A stretch of 9,737 nt of DNA from Flavobacterium sp. Its GTDB lineage: Bacteria > Bacteroidota > Bacteroidia > Flavobacteriales > Flavobacteriaceae. Of this stretch, positions 6,121 through 9,737 are shown in pieces (the first letter of the stretch is position 1; each line of letters begins with the position of its first letter). The stretch is from positions 1 through 9,737 of the forward strand of contig SEBM01000113.1 of the NCBI GenBank assembly GCA_004296145.1, in the 5' to 3' direction. The notes below the pieces were generated by a model. It ran no database searches, was not told the origin of the DNA, and saw nothing but the letters and a program-made list of their open reading frames with translations. The translations under genes and the position numbers were made by a program.

Positions 6121-6128
6121 CAAAGCTA
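6121..6128 (-). promoter_or_regulatory. -7 element of the DUF962 gene (TAGCTTTG)
   Basis: The minus strand reads TAGCTTTG, matching TAnnTTTG. The start point would be near 6115, giving a leader of about 21 bases before the ATG at 6094. No TTG box lies at the usual distance. Confidence 0.45.
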
Positions 6129-6188
6129 TAGAATTTTTTATCACTTTGTTCACCGCCCAAAAGATTTGTACTTTCTCTCAGGTTTTGA

Positions 6189-6890
6189 TTAGAATATATT
6201 ATAGCTGTCGCTCACTAAAATTAATTTTTTAAAACGGCTTCGGTCAAAATCGATGCGGTTTGCTTTTACGGCAATCGGGAAATAAACGCCTACGTTTGAA
6301 ACCATTTTTAGTTTATTCTCATTACTGATCGTAAAATCAAGTTTTCCGTCTGCAATTCCGTTTAAACTGGCAACCAGAGCAGCATCCAGACTAAAATTAG
6401 TTTCAATATCAACAACCAGATTTTTGGCAAATACAGTTCCTGTAATTAGAAGGATATTATTTCGGTTGGCATTCTTTAGAAGTGACGGATTTGGGTGCAG
6501 AAAATCGGCAGCATACAGATATTCTTCTACGTTGCCAATCGCATATTCTTTTGTAATGGAGTTTTCATAACTAATCGTTACCGTTTTTCCGGATTTTATT
6601 TTAGTCGTAATTTCTAAGGAACCAAGACCAAGTGTTCTCAGGATTTCTTCCAGAAGTGTAATACCGATATTGAATCCGTAATCGTCTTTTTGAGTACTGT
6701 TTACTGTTAGTGCCGGATTTTCAATTTCATTCAAAATCACATCACTTTTAAAGGCGTGATCAATACTCGCATAATAAAGCTGTGCTTCGTCAAGTGGCTG
6801 TTTTAACCATAATTGCAAAGGTTTATGATTTCTTACAGGACCTTCGATTAAATCATAACCTTGTTCGCTAAGATATTTGGTAAGTTTCAT
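6189..6890 (-). CDS. Uncharacterised protein, possible bacterial gasdermin-like pore former
   Basis: The 233-residue soluble protein has no signal peptide, no membrane helix and no cysteine. Its order of elements resembles bacterial gasdermins: an N-terminal helix and GY.L...P turn (YLSEQGYDLIEGP, 6-18), a PL.LWL strand (24-29), a mid-protein glycine/leucine-rich helix (IGITLLEEILRTLGLG, 75-90), alternating strands (SLEITTKIKSGKTVTISYEN, 91-110), VEEYLYAADFL (121-131), a hydrophobic strand NILLITGTVFAKNLVVDI (145-162), and a last strand pair YFPIAVKANRIDF (203-215). Gasdermin assignment is inference from this layout, not from a catalytic motif. Known bacterial gasdermins usually have an N-terminal palmitoylated Cys, a short inhibitory C-terminal tail and a neighbouring protease. 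Here the Cys is absent, at most about 10 residues follow the last strand, and no protease gene adjoins. It may instead be an unrelated beta-rich family. A promoter with a palindrome lies upstream. Confidence 0.45.
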   Translation of the reverse strand: MKLTKYLSEQGYDLIEGPVRNHKPLQLWLKQPLDEAQLYYASIDHAFKSDVILNEIENPALTVNSTQKDDYGFNIGITLLEEILRTLGLGSLEITTKIKSGKTVTISYENSITKEYAIGNVEEYLYAADFLHPNPSLLKNANRNNILLITGTVFAKNLVVDIETNFSLDAALVASLNGIADGKLDFTISNENKLKMVSNVGVYFPIAVKANRIDFDRSRFKKLILVSDSYNIF

Positions 6891-6954
6891 TTTGTAGTTT
6901 TTTAAGTTAAATAATTCGGGGTTTATGCGACACTTTTTTAAAGTAGTATCCTTA

Positions 6955-6962
6955 CAAATTTA
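6955..6962 (-). promoter_or_regulatory. -7 element of the gasdermin-like gene (TAAATTTG)
   Basis: The minus strand reads TAAATTTG, matching TAnnTTTG. The start point would be near 6949, giving a leader of about 58 bases. No TTG -33 box is present; its place is taken by the palindrome at 6974-6990. Confidence 0.45.
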
Positions 6963-6973
6963 GACATTATTTT

Positions 6974-6990
6974 ACAGTATAATTTACTGT
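6974..6990. promoter_or_regulatory. Palindrome ACAGTA-TAATT-TACTGT, possible operator
   Basis: Perfect 6-bp arms with a 5-bp spacer are centred at about -33 of the predicted promoter for the gene ending at 6189. A dimeric regulator bound here would occlude or replace the -33 contact. No regulator gene is adjacent, and the divergent DUF4494 promoter is over 100 bases away. Confidence 0.4.
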
Positions 6991-7091
6991 TTGGTATAGC
7001 TTTTTAATTAATAAATTATTAAGAAGAGAATCGTTCTGTAAAAAAAGGAAACAAAAAATTTAACTCAAATTGTGAATATCTATTTCTGAAA

Positions 7092-7125
7092 TTGTCGATT
7101 TTCTATCTCCTAAAATTTATCTTTG
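7092..7125 (+). promoter_or_regulatory. Promoter of the DUF4494 gene
   Basis: TATCTTTG at 7118-7125 matches TAnnTTTG, and TTG at 7092-7094 lies 23 bases upstream, within the accepted spacing. This is the most complete Bacteroidota-type promoter in the window. The start point near 7131 leaves a short leader of about 17 bases before the ATG at 7148. Confidence 0.65.
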
Positions 7126-7147
7126 ACATCCTTAAAAATTGAAAGAA

Positions 7148-7702
7148 ATGAGCGCAATTTGGTACGAATGCAAAGTAAAATACAGAAAAACAGATGAGCT
7201 TGGTGGACAAAAAGTGACCACAGAACCTTATTTGGTAGACGCTGTATCTTATACAGAAGCAGAAAGCAGAATTAATGAAGAAATGGCTGCGTATGTGAGT
7301 GAAGAATTTAAAATCACGAATATAAAAGTGGCGAACTATGCCGAAATACATCCTTTTGAAAATGCCGATCGCTGGTTTAAATCAAAAGTTTCCTTGATGG
7401 CTTATGATGAAGAAAGCGGAAAAGAAAGAAAATCGAATATGTATCTTTTGGTTCAGGCCAATGATGTAAAAGAAGCGTATGACAATACAATTACGGTAAT
7501 GAAAAATACCATGGGAGATTATACAATTCCGGCAATTTCAGAATCACCGATTATGGATGTTTTTCCATATTTTAGCGGAGAAGAAGGGGAGTTGGAGCAA
7601 TTGGAAAGATTCAATGCATTAAAAGCTTCAAAACCTGAAATTGTTTCTGTTGGTGATACAGGAGAATCTGTAGAAGATCTTGTTGAAGTAGAAGAAGAAT
7701 AG
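7148..7702 (+). CDS. DUF4494 domain-containing protein
   Basis: The 184-residue cytosolic protein matches DUF4494, a family found in Bacteroidota and of unknown function. Family-like stretches are IWYECKVKYRK (4-14), TEPYLVDAVSYTEAESRI (25-42), NYAEIHPFENADRWFKSKV (63-81), MYLLVQANDVKEAYDN (98-113) and the PIMDVFPYF block (134-142). Beyond it is a variable acidic tail ending VEVEEE. There is no membrane segment or catalytic motif that I can name. I start at the ATG at 7148; an in-frame TTG at 7139 adds only three residues, and the family begins at MS.IW. It stands alone on the plus strand with a well-formed promoter and converges on the DUF3754 gene across a shared terminator. Confidence 0.88.
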   Translation: MSAIWYECKVKYRKTDELGGQKVTTEPYLVDAVSYTEAESRINEEMAAYVSEEFKITNIKVANYAEIHPFENADRWFKSKVSLMAYDEESGKERKSNMYLLVQANDVKEAYDNTITVMKNTMGDYTIPAISESPIMDVFPYFSGEEGELEQLERFNALKASKPEIVSVGDTGESVEDLVEVEEE

Positions 7703-7723
7703 TTTTTTACAATATTATACAAC

Positions 7724-7754
7724 AAAAAAGAGGATTTTTAAAATCCTCTTTTTT
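7724..7754. terminator. Bidirectional terminator between DUF4494 and DUF3754
   Basis: AAAAAAGAGGATT (7724-7736) pairs perfectly with AATCCTCTTTTTT (7742-7754) around a 5-base loop, with A and T runs on both sides. It serves both convergent genes, and its edge touches the stop codon of DUF3754. Confidence 0.85.
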
Positions 7755-8983
7755 TATTTCTGATTATAATCAAAAACATTATCCCATAATTCATCAATTG
7801 TGATTAATGCTTTTTCGAGTGGAATCACATGCCATTTTCCACTGGTTTCAATTCCAAGGCCGATGCTTTTTAATTTGTCTAAAGCATCTGTAACATCAAA
7901 ATCCAGAATAGTATTAAGTTTTGTTTCAAACCAGGATTCAATTTGCGAATCAAGTTCTTCAGCCGTTAACGGATTCGGGCTTTTTTCTAAAAAAGTATAA
8001 GCAAGAATGGTTTCTTTTAAAACTTCTTCTTCAGATGAATTTAAAAGCGAATAAAACGCACCGCTGTTATTTCCTAAATTCTTAAAATAAAGACTGTCGG
8101 AAAGCATTTTTCCGTATCGGATTTTTTTATTGATGAAATTGCTGTACTGGCGAAATAAATACGCACACAAAATTCCCAACGCGATTAAGCCCTGATTCAG
8201 CGACGCTTTACTGTTTAATAAATCAATGGCTTCGCCCGATTGATATGCGGCATACATACCAATTAATGCCGGAATTACCGTTGTACTCAACAGCGAAATC
8301 CCGCCGCCGATTCCCGGAACCCAAAAGAACAATTTATCGCGCGTAGACATTCTCGGAATGGCATTCGGAAAAATCGTTTCCAAATCGTTTTTAGGAACAC
8401 GCTTAAAAATCTTCAATCCGATAGAACCCGGATCAACAGGCATTTTTCCTAATTTAACTTTTTTCTCTTTCAGGTAATCGGCTTCGTTATAATTCAGGTA
8501 AATCATAACACGGTCATAGTATTCAACCTCGATTTCTTTCTTCCAGAAAATATATTTTTTAACCGTTTCTTTTGCTTTGTGGCTTCCGCGCACGTACAAT
8601 TCGTAATCTTTAAAAGCATTAAAATCTATAGAAAGATTCAAACCAATCAAATCCGATTCTTTAAAAGCTTTGTCCAGCGTTTCTTTTTCGATTCGGGTAT
8701 AATTGCCATGTTTTAAAACCGTACGCAGTGTTTCTTTAAAAACAGAAAAATCACTTTTTCCAATAAATGCCTCACGTTCCTTTTCGCTAAGATCGGGATC
8801 AAACAAAGCATAATTCTTTTTCAGGTTTCGGTTCAGGTTAAAAGCCTCATAATGATAATAATGTTCGACAATGTCAAATAACTTTTTAAAATCATCAACC
8901 TTTTTTTGATCTTCAGAGAAAGCGGCAATTTGTTGTTCGAGTAAGAATTCTTTATGAAAGGGAATATAATTTTCTCGTGTCAT
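7754..8983 (-). CDS. DUF3754 (TMEM143-like) membrane protein
   Basis: From the ATG at 8983 the product has 409 residues and begins MTRENYIPF, the usual opening of DUF3754 proteins. An in-frame ATG at 9010 would add nine residues but leave almost no leader. The N-terminal half is soluble, with HYYHYEAF near 41-48 and a ten-residue block ELYVRGSHKA at 128-137. The family core is IGLKIFKRVPKNDLETIFP (188-206), followed by PRMSTRDKLFFWVPGIGGG. Then come two membrane helices, about 220-246 and 263-279. The C-terminal third is soluble and looks helical, with a winged-helix-like end (KSIGLGIETSGKWHVIP). Function is unknown; the eukaryotic relative TMEM143 is mitochondrial and also poorly characterised. 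Its predicted promoter overlaps the terminator of the upstream gene. Confidence 0.85.
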   Translation of the reverse strand: MTRENYIPFHKEFLLEQQIAAFSEDQKKVDDFKKLFDIVEHYYHYEAFNLNRNLKKNYALFDPDLSEKEREAFIGKSDFSVFKETLRTVLKHGNYTRIEKETLDKAFKESDLIGLNLSIDFNAFKDYELYVRGSHKAKETVKKYIFWKKEIEVEYYDRVMIYLNYNEADYLKEKKVKLGKMPVDPGSIGLKIFKRVPKNDLETIFPNAIPRMSTRDKLFFWVPGIGGGISLLSTTVIPALIGMYAAYQSGEAIDLLNSKASLNQGLIALGILCAYLFRQYSNFINKKIRYGKMLSDSLYFKNLGNNSGAFYSLLNSSEEEVLKETILAYTFLEKSPNPLTAEELDSQIESWFETKLNTILDFDVTDALDKLKSIGLGIETSGKWHVIPLEKALITIDELWDNVFDYNQK

Positions 8984-9020
8984 ATTAAGTTCGGCTTTAT
9001 TTTGGGGCATTTATATAAAA

Positions 9021-9028
9021 CAAAAATA
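9021..9028 (-). promoter_or_regulatory. -7 element of the DUF3754 gene (TATTTTTG)
   Basis: The minus strand reads TATTTTTG, matching TAnnTTTG, 37 bases before the preferred ATG at 8983. It coincides with the descending arm and T-tract of the terminator at 9021-9060. No TTG box is seen at the usual distance, so confidence is moderate. Confidence 0.4.
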
Positions 9029-9060
9029 CCACCCGAAATTTAATTTTTGAATGGTATTTG
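9021..9060 (-). terminator. Terminator of the exported-protein gene
   Basis: On the minus strand AAATACCA (9059-9052) pairs with TGGTATTT (9031-9024), and an inner stem CAAAA/TTTCG (9049-9045 with 9038-9034, one G-T pair) extends it past a 2x2 internal loop. A T-rich tract (TTTTTGTTTT) follows, as expected for an intrinsic terminator 24 bases past the stop codon at 9084. Confidence 0.6.
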
Positions 9061-9083
9061 TATTAAAGTTTAGTTATTTCTCT

Positions 9084-9719
9084 TTAAGATTTTATAATTC
9101 TAAAACGTCCCGGATATTTATGCCAAAGACTTTTTTTGTTGCCATAATAATCCATAAAATCTTCACAAACAAAGACTGCATGCGCATTTGACCACGCTAC
9201 AACGCCGCAATATTCGCTTCCCGAAAGGCGTTTTAACTCTTCAACTTGTTTTCCTTTTTGAAAACCTAAATATTTATAAATTGTTGGTGTATATACTTCA
9301 CCGTCTTCTAAATCTTCTAGAGCTCTGTCAAAAGTTTTTTCCTTGTCAATAATCTGTTTGTATTTGGCCATTACCGCATAAGTCAGCACGGCGTAATCTT
9401 TAATCTTCTCGCTGTCTTCATTAAATTTGATAAATACAAAACCGGCAGAAAATTTGGCTTTGTTCAATTCGTCTATTTTTAGCTGAAAAGTGGCGTTATT
9501 TTTTAAGGTAATCTGATACAAACTGTCTGTTAATTTTTCAGTAACAAAAAGATTGTCTAATCCGTAAATGTTTAAAGACGCTTTGATAAAAGCAATTGAC
9601 GAGCAATTGGTACGTTCTCCCTGTTTAAAACTTTCGAATATTTTATCAGAACTCAGTTGTGCATAAGAATTTGAACAGGCAAATATTAAAAATAAAAATG
9701 TCGAAATAATAGATCGCAT
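9084..9719 (-). CDS. Exported protein with possible papain/calpain-like Cys-His signature
   Basis: The 211-residue product begins with an export signal, MRSIISTFLFLIFACSNSYAQL: a short basic start, a hydrophobic core, and either Sec cleavage after SYA (residue 20) or, less likely, lipidation at Cys15. I recognise no named family. In the mature part GERTNCSSIAFIKASL (34-49) places Cys39 at the start of a helix, as in papain- and calpain-type peptidases, and AWSNAHAVFV (175-184) supplies His180 on a strand, followed by DYYGN, which could give the third polar residue. This suggests a cysteine peptidase-like fold in the periplasm or outer envelope, but catalysis is not shown. I start at the ATG at 9719, which opens directly on the signal peptide; the ATG at 9725 adds two residues. 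A hairpin terminator follows the gene. Confidence 0.6.
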   Translation of the reverse strand: MRSIISTFLFLIFACSNSYAQLSSDKIFESFKQGERTNCSSIAFIKASLNIYGLDNLFVTEKLTDSLYQITLKNNATFQLKIDELNKAKFSAGFVFIKFNEDSEKIKDYAVLTYAVMAKYKQIIDKEKTFDRALEDLEDGEVYTPTIYKYLGFQKGKQVEELKRLSGSEYCGVVAWSNAHAVFVCEDFMDYYGNKKSLWHKYPGRFRIIKS

Positions 9720-9737
9720 TGGCATTAGGTATTATAA

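Noticed and set aside
6119..6150. Inverted repeat AACAAAG / CTTTGTT with an 18-base loop
   Set aside because: The loop is long, no T-run follows, and one arm is largely the -7 element itself, so chance is a sufficient explanation.
7103..7351. Minus-strand frame opposite the DUF4494 start
   Set aside because: Antisense to DUF4494 and rich in Phe, Cys and His, as expected from reversed A/T-rich coding sequence.
7519..7725. Minus-strand frame opposite the DUF4494 end
   Set aside because: Antisense shadow; its Ser/Thr-rich residues simply mirror the acidic tail of DUF4494.
7800..8000. Plus-strand frame inside the DUF3754 gene
   Set aside because: Antisense to a family-supported gene and without a promoter.
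6189..9719. The exported Cys/His protein as the protease partner of the gasdermin-like protein
   Set aside because: The two genes are 2.2 kb apart with unrelated genes between, and the Cys/His protein has an export signal while the gasdermin-like protein is predicted cytosolic.
1..9737. tRNA, rRNA, CRISPR array, insertion sequence or phage genes
   Set aside because: I saw no cloverleaf, no regular repeat-spacer pattern, and no transposase, integrase or phage-like protein.

Overview
The window looks like chromosome of a Bacteroidota bacterium, most probably Flavobacterium or a close relative. The DNA is AT-rich, start codons lack Shine-Dalgarno sequences and follow A/T-rich leaders, and several genes are preceded by the Bacteroidota -7 promoter element TAnnTTTG. 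DUF4494 and the LytTR/acyltransferase pair are also typical of this phylum. I see no tRNA, rRNA, CRISPR array, insertion sequence or phage gene, so this is mostly ordinary chromosome with some accessory genes.

Left part (1-1400). The 3' end of an unidentified gene runs in from the left edge and converges on an HxlR-family regulator on the minus strand. The regulator is divergent from an FMN-dependent NADH-azoreductase (azoR-like). A perfect inverted repeat in the shared intergenic region fits an operator for a redox- or quinone-responsive HxlR repressor controlling itself and the reductase. A strong hairpin terminator follows azoR.

Region 1400-3800. A membrane-anchored LytTR transcription factor is followed by a membrane acyltransferase (acyltransferase-3 family). 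Between them lie two 16-bp direct repeats with a 20-bp period, just upstream of a TAnnTTTG element that lacks a -33 box. This suggests the regulator activates the acyltransferase gene. A hairpin terminator closes the unit.

Region 3800-6900, all on the minus strand. In plus coordinates it holds a two-helix small membrane protein, a RibD-C/dihydrofolate-reductase-like protein (probably one operon with the small protein), a UPF0173 metallo-beta-lactamase-fold hydrolase, a DUF962/Mpo1-like membrane protein (possible 2-hydroxy fatty acid dioxygenase), and a 233-residue cysteine-free protein whose layout resembles bacterial gasdermins. The last is the most interesting gene here, but its assignment is an inference.

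Right part (7100-9737). A DUF4494 gene (+) converges on a DUF3754 membrane protein (TMEM143-like, -) across a shared hairpin terminator. Upstream of DUF3754 is an exported protein with a possible Cys/His peptidase signature (-). The terminator of that gene overlaps the predicted promoter of DUF3754.

No multi-gene defence system can be demonstrated. The candidates for something undescribed are the gasdermin-like protein with a palindrome at its promoter, the LytTR-acyltransferase regulatory pair, and the exported Cys/His protein.
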